A stretch of 35,035 nucleotides of DNA from an uncultured Collinsella sp. (GCA_905210085.1 CAJLVJ010000015.1:1-35035), one strand, 5' to 3'. Counted from the first letter of the stretch, positions 6,508 through 14,861 are shown. Numbers and translations are program-made. The notes: a model not told the origin generated them from the letters alone.

Positions 6508-8511
6508 TTAGACCAGGCGGGCGTTGATCGTCTTGGCGATCTCGGCGGCGTCGGTAGAACCCTTGACGGAGGCACGGAAGTCCTCGTCCATGAGCGCCTC
6601 GGCGACCTTGGACAGGATCTTGAGGTGCGTAGTGCCGGCCTGAGCACCGGGGATGAGCAGGGCGATAGCCACGTTGACGGGAGCGCCGTCCATGGTATCC
6701 CAACCGGTCACGCCGGACTCGTCCTTGACGACGATGACGGCAGCCTCGGTAATGGCGTCGGACTTGGCATGCGGGATGGCGAAGCCCTCCATCATGCCCG
6801 TGGTACCCTCGGCCTCGCGGGCCAGGAAGGCGTTCATCACGGCGTCGGCGTCGCTTGCGATACCGGCCTTGACGGCCTGGTTGGAAACGAAGCTCAGAGC
6901 CTCGTCACGAGAAGCGAAGTCCTCGGCGACAAAGACATTCTCGACCTTCACGAAGTCGGCAGCCTCGGCCTTGGGGGCCTCGACGGCAGCGGCCTTGGGA
7001 GCCTCAATGGGCTTGGCGGCAGGAGCGGCCTTCTGGTTCTTCTCGAAGTCGTACTTCTTGAAGGCCACGAACAGGATGCCACCGACCACGGCGCCGATGA
7101 GGATCGCGAGGACCCACAGCGGACCGTTCTCGACAACGGGCAGGACCAGGAAGCCACCGTGAGGCGCCGGATCGTGAACGTTGAACATAATGGTCAGGAT
7201 CGAAGCGATAGAGGAACCGAGCATCATGATGGGCATGACGGGCCAGATGTTCTTGGTCATGAACGGAATGGCGCCCTCGGTGATGTGGGTGCAACCAAGG
7301 ATGAGGTTGACGACACCGGCGTCGTGATCCTCCTGGCTGAAGTACTTCTTGCCGACAACGACGGCAAAGGTGGTAATCAGCGGCGGAACGATGCAGGCGG
7401 CGGAGACGGCAGCCATGAAGTTGGTGCCGAAGTTGTAGGTATCGGTGCCAACACCGGCGGCCAGAGCCTCGGTGAGCATAGCGGTACCGGTGACATAAGC
7501 AGCCTTGTTGACCGGGCCACCCATGTCAAAGGCGCACATGCAGCCGATAGCAAGACCCAGGACAACGGCGCCAGAGGCGGACAGGCCCTTGAGGAAGTCC
7601 ATCATGGCGGTGTTGATGGCAGCCATGGGGCCGGAAATGCCGAGCATGACCAGGCCGACGATGGCGGTCGAGAACAGCGGGTACAGGAAGATAGCCTTGA
7701 GGCCGTCCAGGTTCTTGGGCAGACCGGCAAAGACCTTCTCGAGCAGCAGGATGACATAACCGGCGAGGAAGCCACCGACGATGCCGCCCAGGAAGCCGAA
7801 GCCCACGCCGGCGCCACCGGCGTCGATCATGCCGGTCTCGGCGTTAACAGGCAGGCCCTGGATGGCGATCATACCAGCAACAAAGCCGGGGACGAGCGCC
7901 GGGCGCTTGCCGATGGACTCGGCGATGTAGGCGGAAAGCACCGGAACCATGAGGTTCATGGCGATGCCGCCGATGATCTTGAGCATCGCAGCAAAGCTGT
8001 TGTAGTCAGACGCCGTCGAATCGAAGGACGTAATGCCCCACAGGAACGAAACGGCGGTCAGAACACCACCAGCAACGACGAAGACCAGCATGTGGCTGAC
8101 GCCGTTCATGAGGTGCTTGTAGATGATGTGGCCGATGGACTCCTTCTCCTCGACCTCGTCCTCGACATCGGCAGCGGCTGCAACCGTGCTGTCGCCCTTG
8201 GCGGCAAGCGCGCGGTCAATCAGCTTACCGGCGGCCTCAACGGACAGGGCCTTGGAAACACCAACGGAAACCATGGGCTTGCCGGCGAAACGCTCAGCCT
8301 GGACATCCTTGTCGGCTGCGACGACGACGGCCTTGGCACCAGCGATCTCACTCTTGGTGAGCTCGTTCTCGACACCGACCTGGCCATGAGTCTCGACCTT
8401 AATGGTCAGACCGCGCTCGGCAGCTGCCTTCTCCAGCGCCTCCTTCGCCATGAAGGTGTGCGCAATGCCGGTCGGGCAACCGGTCGCGGCGATGATGTCA
8501 AACTTAGCCAT
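6508..8511 (-). CDS. fruA: PTS fructose transporter, EIIBCA fusion
   Basis: A 667-residue fructose-class Enzyme II that imports fructose as fructose 1-phosphate. Domain order is B-C-A. EIIB (1 to about 100) has the phospho-Cys in AATGCPTGIAHT (Cys12). A membrane EIIC (about 125-480) with many hydrophobic segments carries ITEGAIPFMTKN, a fructose EIIC hallmark. An Ala/Pro/Lys-rich linker follows, then a C-terminal EIIA with its active His near 581 in FAIPHAKSDAI. The ATG at 8511 has AAGGAGG five bases upstream; a longer frame of 24 residues is unlikely. It is divergent from the RpiR-type regulator and uses HPr and Enzyme I from the same locus. Mannose or 2-O-mannosylglycerate EII are less likely alternatives. 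Confidence 0.93.
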   Translation of the reverse strand: MAKFDIIAATGCPTGIAHTFMAKEALEKAAAERGLTIKVETHGQVGVENELTKSEIAGAKAVVVAADKDVQAERFAGKPMVSVGVSKALSVEAAGKLIDRALAAKGDSTVAAAADVEDEVEEKESIGHIIYKHLMNGVSHMLVFVVAGGVLTAVSFLWGITSFDSTASDYNSFAAMLKIIGGIAMNLMVPVLSAYIAESIGKRPALVPGFVAGMIAIQGLPVNAETGMIDAGGAGVGFGFLGGIVGGFLAGYVILLLEKVFAGLPKNLDGLKAIFLYPLFSTAIVGLVMLGISGPMAAINTAMMDFLKGLSASGAVVLGLAIGCMCAFDMGGPVNKAAYVTGTAMLTEALAAGVGTDTYNFGTNFMAAVSAACIVPPLITTFAVVVGKKYFSQEDHDAGVVNLILGCTHITEGAIPFMTKNIWPVMPIMMLGSSIASILTIMFNVHDPAPHGGFLVLPVVENGPLWVLAILIGAVVGGILFVAFKKYDFEKNQKAAPAAKPIEAPKAAAVEAPKAEAADFVKVENVFVAEDFASRDEALSFVSNQAVKAGIASDADAVMNAFLAREAEGTTGMMEGFAIPHAKSDAITEAAVIVVKDESGVTGWDTMDGAPVNVAIALLIPGAQAGTTHLKILSKVAEALMDEDFRASVKGSTDAAEIAKTINARLV

Positions 8512-8638
8512 GTGTCCCTCCTTCTTGAGTACAGCGCCCGCGGGCGCTCCCCTACACGCGCTTCGATGCGCGTTTTTCCACAACTGAAAGATACCAACCT
8601 ACCGTCCGCGTGAGAAGAGCTAAGGTGCAAATCTCCGG

Positions 8639-8667
8639 TGAAAGGTTCTTTCATAACCGTAAACGGT
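8639..8667. promoter_or_regulatory. Operator-like dyads between fruA and its divergent regulator
   Basis: Two inverted repeats lie side by side: TGAAAG-GTT-CTTTCA (8639-8653) and ACCGT-AA-ACGGT (8656-8667). A further TGAAAG half-site is at 8671-8676. They sit just downstream of the predicted fruA start site, where a repressor would block transcription. Binding by the neighbouring RpiR-type protein is inferred. Confidence 0.5.
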
Positions 8668-8674
8668 AAGTGAA

Positions 8675-8702
8675 AGTTTACCATCAACACTTGAAACGGC
8701 AA
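8675..8702 (-). promoter_or_regulatory. Candidate fruA promoter
   Basis: On the minus strand there is TTGCCG (8697-8702), a 16-base spacer and TAAACT (8675-8680). The start would be near 8668, giving a leader of about 157 bases. That leader holds the dyads described above and a 16-base palindrome AGCGCCCGCGGGCGCT (8533-8548) just before the ribosome binding site. Confidence 0.5.
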
Positions 8703-8706
8703 GGTG

Positions 8707-8735
8707 TATCTTGTAATTGAAAATGCCCGTATACT
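8707..8735 (+). promoter_or_regulatory. Candidate promoter of the RpiR-type regulator
   Basis: TATACT at 8730-8735 lies 49 bases before the start codon. The hexamer 17 bases further upstream (TATCTT) is a poor -35. A TTGTAA sits only 13 bases away. Confidence 0.4.
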
Positions 8736-8783
8736 ATGGCATTGCAAATCAAGCTAGATTTTCATGCCAACCAGGAGCCATCC

Positions 8784-9641
8784 ATGACCGATAGTAGCAA
8801 GAGCGCACTTTCCCTCATTAGCACCCATCAGGGATACAGCGAGTCCGAGCAGCGCATTGTCGACTATATATTGGAGCACCAGTCCGAGGCGCCACGCCTC
8901 ACGGCCGCTCAGCTCTCGCGCGCCGCCGCCACGTCAGAGGCGACCGTTTCGCGCTTCTGCCGCAAGCTTGGCTTTGGTAGCTTCCGCAGCTTTCAGTTTT
9001 CGTTGGCGAGGGATTTGGAAAGCCAGCGTAACGAGGGCCTGACTGACGAGGTCTCGCTCGACAATATGGAGCAGAGCCTCAAGAATATCCTGGCTGCCAA
9101 GGTGAGCGAGCTTAATGCGACCATCGACGGGATCGACCACGATACGCTGGCGGCTGTTGTGCATGCCCTTAAGCATGCAGGGGTTATTGAGTTTGCAGCT
9201 GTGGGCAATACGAACGCGGTCGCGCTCGATGCGACGTTTAAGTTTTCGCAGCTGGGCCTGCGCTGCATGGCGAGCACCATTAGCGAGACATCAATCGGCT
9301 TTGCGCTCACGTTACGCCCGGGTGACGTCATCGTGCTTATCTCAAACTCCGGCAAATCGCGCCGATTGAATCGCATGGCAAAAGCGGCTCGCAACTGCGG
9401 CGCAACCGTAGTCGTCATCAGCAGCGACAGCAAATCCCCGCTCGCGCGTCTGGCAGACTACACTTTTAATACCGTCAACCACGAAGCGCTGCTGACGACG
9501 GGCGACTTTGCGTTCTCTAAAATCAGCGCCACGATGATCATCGAAGTCATCTACAACTTCCTGCTGCCCGAGATTGAAGACGCGCGTGAGCATATCAGCT
9601 ACTACGAGGAGCTCATCCAGCCGGATAAGGTCGTTGAGTAA
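8784..9641 (+). CDS. MurR/RpiR-family transcriptional regulator
   Basis: A 285-residue DNA-binding protein and the only gene on the plus strand. The N-terminal HTH (about 1-75) has YSESEQRIVDYI, LTAAQLSRAAATSEATVSRFCRKLGF. The C-terminal SIS sugar-phosphate-binding domain (about 115-260) has IEFAAVGNTNAVALDA and VIVLISNSGKSRRL. The ATG at 8784 is chosen for AGGAG six bases upstream; an in-frame ATG at 8736 overlaps the -10 and is rejected. Placed head to head with fruA, it probably senses a fructose phosphate and controls the fru/pts genes. The ligand and the sign of regulation are not shown by the sequence. Confidence 0.9.
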   Translation: MTDSSKSALSLISTHQGYSESEQRIVDYILEHQSEAPRLTAAQLSRAAATSEATVSRFCRKLGFGSFRSFQFSLARDLESQRNEGLTDEVSLDNMEQSLKNILAAKVSELNATIDGIDHDTLAAVVHALKHAGVIEFAAVGNTNAVALDATFKFSQLGLRCMASTISETSIGFALTLRPGDVIVLISNSGKSRRLNRMAKAARNCGATVVVISSDSKSPLARLADYTFNTVNHEALLTTGDFAFSKISATMIIEVIYNFLLPEIEDAREHISYYEELIQPDKVVE

Positions 9642-9649
9642 AACGCGTA

Positions 9650-9682
9650 GTGGGACAAAAATTTCAGTCTATTTTGTCCCAC
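9650..9682. repeat. Convergent-gene hairpin with GTGGGACAAAA arms
   Basis: GTGGGACAAAA and TTTTGTCCCAC (9650-9660 with 9672-9682) form a perfect 11-bp hairpin with an 11-base loop. It lies eight bases after the regulator stop and between that gene and the convergent recN. It can act as a bidirectional terminator although no free T-run follows. The GGGACAAAA core also occurs at 96-104 and 26209-26217, both intergenic. Confidence 0.6.
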
Positions 9683-9700
9683 CAACCCCGCTGATACGAC

Positions 9701-11329
9701 CTAACCTCGAGCTTCTTCGAGCATCTGCTTTGCGTGCGCCAGGCTTGCCTCGGACTGATCGCCGCTCAACATGCGGGCAATCTCAGCGATACGCGCTTCA
9801 CCGGTTACCTCGTCCAAATGCGTCTGGGGAACATCGCCCGGTTCCTTGCTGACAACATAATGCTTGTCGGCCATGACGGCGACCTGCGCCAGGTGCGTTA
9901 CGACGATGACCTGATGTGTGGCGGCAAGGTCTGCCAGCACGCCCGCGAGCGCACGCGCCGTGGAGCCACCGACACCAGCATCGACCTCATCAAACACCAG
10001 CGTATCAACACCGTCCGCGTTACCGAGGACGACTTTGCTTGCCAGCATGACGCGGCTGAGCTCGCCGCCCGACGCAATGCGGCGCAGGGGACGTGGCGTC
10101 AAGCCGGCACCGCTGCGGTATAGCAGCTCGTAGCTCGAAGGACCAACGGGCGTCCACTCAGCACGGGGAAGATCGCGCGACTCCCAGACGAGCTCGGCGC
10201 TGCCCATCTCCAGGCGAGCCATCTGGCGGCAGACCTCGTGGCAGAAGCGAGGGGCCGCCGTATTACGGGCGCGCTTAAGTGCCTTGGCAGCGGCAAACAA
10301 CTCGCGCTCGGCGCTCCCGAGTGCCTCACGCGCCTTTTTGATCTGCTCATCGCCATCATCGACCAGAGACAGCAGTTCTTGCGAGCGATCGCGCATGGCA
10401 AAAACATCGTCCATGGTGGGACCCCACTGACGCAACAGGCCCTTGAGGTCGGAATACCGCTCACGCATGCGAGCGAGCTCGCGCGGGTCGAAGGCGACGC
10501 CATCGCGATAGGCACGAAGCTCGTTCGCGCAATCCTCAAGTGAGATACAGGCATCCGAAAGCGCATCGGCAATGTCGCCGAGTTTGCGATCGACGGTAGC
10601 CATGCGGGAAAGCTCTGCCACGGCGCTGTTCATGGCATCGAGCGCTCCCCCTTCAGAGGCAAGCGATGCATGGGCATCGTTAGCCGTGGCAACCAGTACC
10701 TCGGCATGTTCGGAGCGCGGCAGCAGTTCCTCGAGTTCCTCATACTCGCCCGGCTTGGGGTCGACCTCGCCGATGCGCTCGAGGGCAAAACGCGCTTCCT
10801 CGACGCGACTCCCCTGCGCACGCGAGGCTTCCTCCACACGGCGAAGCTCCTTGGCGGCGGCACGCGAAGCCTTAAAGCAAGTGCGATACTTCTCGAGCGC
10901 CTCAAGCGCCGCGCGCCCAGCCCAAGCATCGACCATGGCAACATGGTGCGCCGGGTCGAGCAGGCGCTGATGTTCATGCTGGCCGCAAAGATCCATCATC
11001 ACGCCAACGCGCTCCGAAAGCTCGCGCACGCTGGCGATGCGGCCGTCAATCTTCACTCGGCTACGGCCCTCGGCAGAAAGGCTGCGCTGCACGGTAAAAC
11101 CCTCCGTGTCGTGTGGACCGTCGAACAGCCGCGCCTCGACGCTCGCCAGCGCCTCGCCCTCGCGCACCGTCGACGAATCCGCGCGCTCACCCAAAATAAG
11201 CTTGAGGGCCGAGAGCAGCGCGGTCTTGCCGGCGCCGGTCTCGCCGGTCAGGACAGTCAGGCCGGCACTCGGCACCAGCGTCGCCTCGCGAATGAGTGCA
11301 ATGTTAGAAACCTGCAGCTCATCGATCAT
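9701..11329 (-). CDS. recN: DNA repair protein RecN
   Basis: A 542-residue SMC-like ATPase that acts in double-strand break repair. The N-terminal Walker A is LTGETGAGKTALLSAL (about 27-42). The C-terminal half has the ABC signature ASGGELSRVMLASK and Walker B DTLVFDEVDAGVGG. The middle is Glu/Ala/Arg-rich and predicted coiled coil. Length matches RecN (about 550). The ATG at 11329 has GGAG six bases upstream. It overlaps the nadK stop by 11 bases and is the last gene of the efp-to-recN operon; tlyA-nadK-recN is the usual actinobacterial order. Confidence 0.96.
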   Translation of the reverse strand: MIDELQVSNIALIREATLVPSAGLTVLTGETGAGKTALLSALKLILGERADSSTVREGEALASVEARLFDGPHDTEGFTVQRSLSAEGRSRVKIDGRIASVRELSERVGVMMDLCGQHEHQRLLDPAHHVAMVDAWAGRAALEALEKYRTCFKASRAAAKELRRVEEASRAQGSRVEEARFALERIGEVDPKPGEYEELEELLPRSEHAEVLVATANDAHASLASEGGALDAMNSAVAELSRMATVDRKLGDIADALSDACISLEDCANELRAYRDGVAFDPRELARMRERYSDLKGLLRQWGPTMDDVFAMRDRSQELLSLVDDGDEQIKKAREALGSAERELFAAAKALKRARNTAAPRFCHEVCRQMARLEMGSAELVWESRDLPRAEWTPVGPSSYELLYRSGAGLTPRPLRRIASGGELSRVMLASKVVLGNADGVDTLVFDEVDAGVGGSTARALAGVLADLAATHQVIVVTHLAQVAVMADKHYVVSKEPGDVPQTHLDEVTGEARIAEIARMLSGDQSEASLAHAKQMLEEARG

Positions 11330-12179
11330 GACGGACTCCGTAGAATACGCGGCTCACCGAGTTATAGAAGCTCTCGGGACCGTAATCGAGCAGTAGCACA
11401 TCTCCGGGCCCGCGGCGCACGGCCACGCTCTCAACGGTGCCATCGCAGGTAATAAACTGTCCATCGATAGCGATCGCCGGAACGCTCGGACGGTCATCAG
11501 ACATAAAGATTTCGACGACATCACTCGGCGAAGTCAAAAAGGCGCGGGCCTGAATGGTGTGCGGCGCAATAGGTACGCAGACCATGCCCGTATAGTCGGG
11601 GCTCACAATGGGGCCACCGGCACTGAGCGCGTACCCCGTAGAACCAGTCGCCGTGGACACGACCACACCGTCGCCACGCAGGCGATCGATATGGTGGCCC
11701 GACACCGTGATGTCGAACTCGACCATATCGGACAGCGGACCGCGGGTAAGCGCCATGTCGTTGAGGGCGAAGGTGCGCACGACATCCTTTGTACCGTCTT
11801 CGCGCACGGACACGATATCCGCGGCGATGGTGGCGCGACGGCTCACGTGCAGCTCGCCGGAAAGGGCGTCGCTCACGACCTGCAGAATGTCGCGCTCCTC
11901 GGGGCTCGCAGCAGTTAAAAAGCCCAGGTGACCATAGGAAAGACCGAGGATAGGAATCTCGCGATGGTTGAGGATGCGGGCAGCGCGCAGCAACGTACCG
12001 TCGCCGCCGAGCGTAATGACCAGATCGGAGCCGTCAATATCAGGCGTGCTTTGAATCTTCGATCGCTGGTCGGCAGCCCATGCGACCTCATAGCCCTGGC
12101 GCGTCAGCCAAAGCTCGAGCATCAGGCCGCTCTCGACCGCCTCTTGCTTGTAGTAATTGGGAACCAGAAAGACCTTCAT
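11319..12179 (-). CDS. nadK: NAD kinase
   Basis: A 286-residue kinase that makes NADP from NAD. It carries ITLGGDGTLLRAARIL, the GGDG motif of the family (about 57-60). A second glycine-rich segment reads STATGSTGYALSAGGPIVSP (about 175-194), and the C-terminal fold ends with IDGQFITCDGTVESVAVRRGPG. Length is typical. The start overlaps the tlyA stop as ATGA and the end overlaps recN, which indicates translational coupling. Confidence 0.95.
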   Translation of the reverse strand: MKVFLVPNYYKQEAVESGLMLELWLTRQGYEVAWAADQRSKIQSTPDIDGSDLVITLGGDGTLLRAARILNHREIPILGLSYGHLGFLTAASPEERDILQVVSDALSGELHVSRRATIAADIVSVREDGTKDVVRTFALNDMALTRGPLSDMVEFDITVSGHHIDRLRGDGVVVSTATGSTGYALSAGGPIVSPDYTGMVCVPIAPHTIQARAFLTSPSDVVEIFMSDDRPSVPAIAIDGQFITCDGTVESVAVRRGPGDVLLLDYGPESFYNSVSRVFYGVRHDR

Positions 12180-12979
12180 AGCGTTGCAGCTTTCTCGCTC
12201 AAAACCGATACCTGGGATTGCAGCTCGTCTTGCGAGCGGACGCCGGGGTCAAATCTCGTGCCGTACAGGAAAAACTCAACGTTGCCCTTGGCACCATGAA
12301 TGGGTGACACGCACACATCGACCGGGAACAGGCCCTTGGCAGCAAAGAGTTCAACCGCCGCCACGAGTGTATCGCGGCGCACGGCGGGATCGGTCACAAT
12401 GCCGCCCTCGCCCACCAGCGCCGCCGGAGCCTCAAACTGCGGCTTTACGAGCGTGCAGAATGCACCCGTAGGCGCCAGGCACGCCAGCACCGCATCGATA
12501 ATGTTCGCGATGCTGGTAAACGAGACATCACACACAGCTAGGTCGATGGCGCCGGCATAGCCAAGCTCAGGCAGCTGCGTCACATTTGTGCGCTCATGCA
12601 GCGTCACGCGATCGTCCTGACGCAACGACCAATCGAACTGGGCGCGGCCCACGTCCACCGAGACAACGCTCGCAGCTCCGCGTTTGAGCAGGCAATCGGT
12701 AAAGCCGCCGGTAGAGCAGCCCACATCCAGACAGGCAAGGCCCGTCGGATTGATGCCAAACGCATCAAGCGCGCCTTCGAGCTTAAGACCGCCGCGGCCA
12801 ACATAGGGAATGCGCCCCTTCACGTGCAGCGGCAGCCCCGGGATCACCTTAAGGCCCGGCGAAGTCAAGCGCTCACCGCCACTCGAGACCAAGCCGGCCA
12901 TAAGAGTGCGAAGGGCATCCGCGCGATCGGCGCAGATGCCCTGTGAAATCAGTTCGTCATCAAGACGCACGCGTTTCAT
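12176..12979 (-). CDS. tlyA: TlyA-family rRNA 2'-O-methyltransferase
   Basis: A 267-residue protein with an N-terminal S4 RNA-binding domain (KRVRLDDELISQGICADRADA) and an FtsJ-like methyltransferase domain. The SAM site is LDVGCSTGGFTDCLLKRGA (about 85-103). DVSFTSI and LVKPQFEA follow, as in TlyA enzymes that methylate 16S and 23S rRNA and set capreomycin sensitivity. The start at 12979 is chosen because TlyA proteins begin MKRxRLD. Its ribosome binding site is weak, and starts at 12988 (ATG) or 12991 (TTG) cannot be excluded. A haemolysin role is an old annotation and unlikely. Confidence 0.93.
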   Translation of the reverse strand: MKRVRLDDELISQGICADRADALRTLMAGLVSSGGERLTSPGLKVIPGLPLHVKGRIPYVGRGGLKLEGALDAFGINPTGLACLDVGCSTGGFTDCLLKRGAASVVSVDVGRAQFDWSLRQDDRVTLHERTNVTQLPELGYAGAIDLAVCDVSFTSIANIIDAVLACLAPTGAFCTLVKPQFEAPAALVGEGGIVTDPAVRRDTLVAAVELFAAKGLFPVDVCVSPIHGAKGNVEFFLYGTRFDPGVRSQDELQSQVSVLSEKAATL

Positions 12980-13014
12980 GAATGCCATCAACCATTCGTA
13001 TCCGGAGATGCGGC

Positions 13015-13254
13015 CTAGCTATCCTGGGATTCGTTTGCCGCATCCTCATCGTATTCCTGCTCGAGCTTGTCGGCCTCTCGCGGCGTCAGCTCAAACTTGT
13101 CGACCATATCGACCGCGCGGGAGCCCAGCTCAATCGCTTCGTCAAATAGATCGAGTGAACGCTCCAAGGAGGTATCCTTGGAGCGAACGGTAGCGATGAT
13201 CTGGTCCAGACGGTCCGAAATCTCGTCGAAGTTGCGGACGGAACCCTCTGGCAT
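13015..13254 (-). CDS. xseB: Exodeoxyribonuclease VII small subunit
   Basis: A 79-residue all-helical protein. The family core FDEISDRLDQIIATVRSKD, SLERSLDLFDEAIELG and the acidic C-terminus match XseB, which pairs with the large subunit XseA to degrade single-stranded DNA. GAGGAG sits five bases before the ATG, within the last codons of nusB, two bases away. The large-subunit gene xseA, often adjacent in other genomes, is not in this window. Confidence 0.9.
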   Translation of the reverse strand: MPEGSVRNFDEISDRLDQIIATVRSKDTSLERSLDLFDEAIELGSRAVDMVDKFELTPREADKLEQEYDEDAANESQDS

Positions 13255-13256
13255 GG

Positions 13257-13844
13257 CTACTCCTCGACGGAGTCGGCCTCGACGGCCTCAGCAGCGTCCG
13301 CATCCTCGGCAAGTACACCGGCAGCAGCCTGAGCAGCAGCGACCTTGGCGGCTGCCTCAGCAGCCTGGGCCTCCTCGCGAGCGCGATCTTCGGCCAGCAG
13401 CTCTTGGTACAGGTCCTCACCCGGCAGCTCCTCGCTGCGAGCGATCTTACCCAGCACGCCGTTGACGAACGACGCGGACTGGTCGGTGCCATAGGCCTTG
13501 GCAAGCTCGACGGCCTCGTTGATCACGATGGCGTCCGAGACCTCCTCGTCGGTGAGGAAACGCATCTCGTAAACGGCGATACGCAGCAGGTTGCGGTCGG
13601 CGCCGGGCATGCGCATAAGATCCCAGTTCTTGGCGACGGAGCGCAGAGCGCAGTCGATGCGGTCGATATGCTCGTAGGCACCGCGACAAAGCTCCAGTGC
13701 ATAGGGGTCGAGGGGACCCTTAGAGATCAGGAAATCGCCCTCGAGGACGCGCTCGAGCGGGCTGTCCGTGGCCTCGGCCTGGAACAGCAGCTGCAGCGCC
13801 TGACTGCGGGCAAGCGTACGCCCGCGATAAACCTTAAGGCTCAA
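13257..13844 (-). CDS. nusB: Transcription antitermination factor NusB with long acidic tail
   Basis: A 195-residue NusB, which binds boxA RNA with NusE during rRNA antitermination. The family part is residues 1 to about 142: GRTLARSQALQLLFQAE, DRIDCALRSVAKNWDL, DRNLLRIAVYEMRF, VINEAVELAKAYGTDQSASFVNGVLGKI. An Ala/Glu-rich tail of about 50 residues follows, probably helical and extra to the fold. The start is TTG at 13844, supported by AAGGAG six bases upstream and by the lack of any ATG before residue 77. It starts three bases after asp23 ends. Confidence 0.93.
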   Translation of the reverse strand: MSLKVYRGRTLARSQALQLLFQAEATDSPLERVLEGDFLISKGPLDPYALELCRGAYEHIDRIDCALRSVAKNWDLMRMPGADRNLLRIAVYEMRFLTDEEVSDAIVINEAVELAKAYGTDQSASFVNGVLGKIARSEELPGEDLYQELLAEDRAREEAQAAEAAAKVAAAQAAAGVLAEDADAAEAVEADSVEE

Positions 13845-13847
13845 AGG

Positions 13848-14210
13848 TTACTCCTTGGGGAAAACGAGGCCGTCGATGCAAACGTCGACGCGCTCGACCT
13901 CGACGCCAACCTGGGCATCGATGGCGGCGACCACGGCGGCGCGAACGGCCTCGGCGAGTTTCTTGAACGGATAGCCAAAGAACACCACGACACGCACGGT
14001 GAGTGCGAGCTTGTCGCCAACGACCTCGGCCTCGACCGCCGGCTCGGAAGCCGGGGCCTTGGACGAGAGCATCATGGAGACAAGATTAGTGGCAAGGTCC
14101 TTGACGCCAACGGAGGCGATGCCCTCGACATCGGACACGGCGCGCGAGACGATGGCGGTCAGAACATCGGGCGAAATGCCGATGCCGTCAATCTTGATTT
14201 CCTGGGGCAT
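13848..14210 (-). CDS. Asp23/Gls24 family envelope stress protein
   Basis: A 120-residue Asp23/Gls24 (DUF322) protein. The family pattern is IGISPDVLTAIVSRAVSDVEGIASVG near the N-terminus and a C-terminal half with LTVRVVVFFGYPFKKLAEAVRAAV and VERVDVCIDGLVFPK. Members are cytoplasmic or membrane-associated proteins linked to envelope homeostasis. The precise role here is unknown. AGGAGG lies four bases before the ATG. It lies between efp and nusB, an arrangement also seen in Firmicutes. Confidence 0.9.
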   Translation of the reverse strand: MPQEIKIDGIGISPDVLTAIVSRAVSDVEGIASVGVKDLATNLVSMMLSSKAPASEPAVEAEVVGDKLALTVRVVVFFGYPFKKLAEAVRAAVVAAIDAQVGVEVERVDVCIDGLVFPKE

Positions 14211-14234
14211 GAGTCCTCCTAGAGAAGTTGGTTG

Positions 14235-14798
14235 CTAGACGCGGGAGACGAACTTGCCGTCGCGGGTGTCAACCTTGATGACCTCGCCCTCGTTGAGGTA
14301 CATGGGGACCTGGATGACAGCGCCGGTGTCGATCGTGGCCGGCTTGGTGGAACCCTGGACGGTGTCGCCCTTAAAGCCCGGGTCGGTTTGGACAATGGTG
14401 GTCTCGATGAACATCGGCGGGGTCACGCCCATGAGCTCATCGTCGGCGAAGAGCAGCTGGCAGATGTCGTTCTCGCGCAGCCACTTGGAGTTCTCGCCCA
14501 CCATGTCCTCGGGAACGGGAACCTGCTCATAGGACTCGTTGTCCATGAAGATGTAGTCGGTGCCATCGTTGTAGAGGTACTGGAACTCACGGGTGGTGAG
14601 CATGACGCTCTCGAACTTGGTGCCGGCGTTGCAGGTGTTCTCGACGACGCGGCCGCTCTTGATGTCGCGGGTCTTGTAGCGCACAAACGCGCCGCCCTTG
14701 CCCGGCTTGACATGCTGGAACTCGACGATGGTGTAGACCTTGTCTTTGATACGGAGACCGAGGCCGTTCTTGAAGTCGGCGGTAGAAATGGTAGGCAT
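14235..14798 (-). CDS. efp: Translation elongation factor P
   Basis: A 187-residue EF-P that rescues ribosomes stalled at polyproline. It starts MPTISTADFKNGLGL. The loop at 31-36 reads KPGKGG, with Lys34 at the position modified in many bacteria. Three OB/KOW-like domains follow and the end is DTRDGKFVSRV. The ATG at 14798 is chosen because AAAGG is upstream and the length equals the family norm; an upstream in-frame start adds 11 residues without support. It is the first gene of the operon that runs to recN. Confidence 0.97.
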   Translation of the reverse strand: MPTISTADFKNGLGLRIKDKVYTIVEFQHVKPGKGGAFVRYKTRDIKSGRVVENTCNAGTKFESVMLTTREFQYLYNDGTDYIFMDNESYEQVPVPEDMVGENSKWLRENDICQLLFADDELMGVTPPMFIETTIVQTDPGFKGDTVQGSTKPATIDTGAVIQVPMYLNEGEVIKVDTRDGKFVSRV

Positions 14799-14855
14799 AG
14801 CGACCTTTCTTGTTATGGGCAGAACGCACAAGCGTCCAAATTACATACGACAGAA

Positions 14856-14861
14856 ATTATA
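14856..14861 (-). promoter_or_regulatory. -10 element of the efp operon
   Basis: A perfect TATAAT on the minus strand, 58 bases before the efp start and downstream of the pepP terminator. No good -35 is seen at 16-18 bases. Confidence 0.6.

Noticed and set aside
8555..8577. Plus-strand terminator ACGCGC-TTCGAT-GCGCGT followed by TTTTT
   Set aside because: It has the form of an intrinsic terminator but lies in the fruA leader with no plus-strand gene before it. It is more likely incidental or part of the leader structure.
6502..8613. Open frame of 703 codons on the plus strand
   Set aside because: It lies antisense to fruA and has the Gly/His/Asp/Val-rich look of the complement of a GC-rich gene, with no recognisable domain.
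8736..8783. Upstream ATG start for the RpiR-type regulator
   Set aside because: It overlaps the candidate -10 and has no ribosome binding site, whereas the ATG at 8784 has AGGAG at good spacing.
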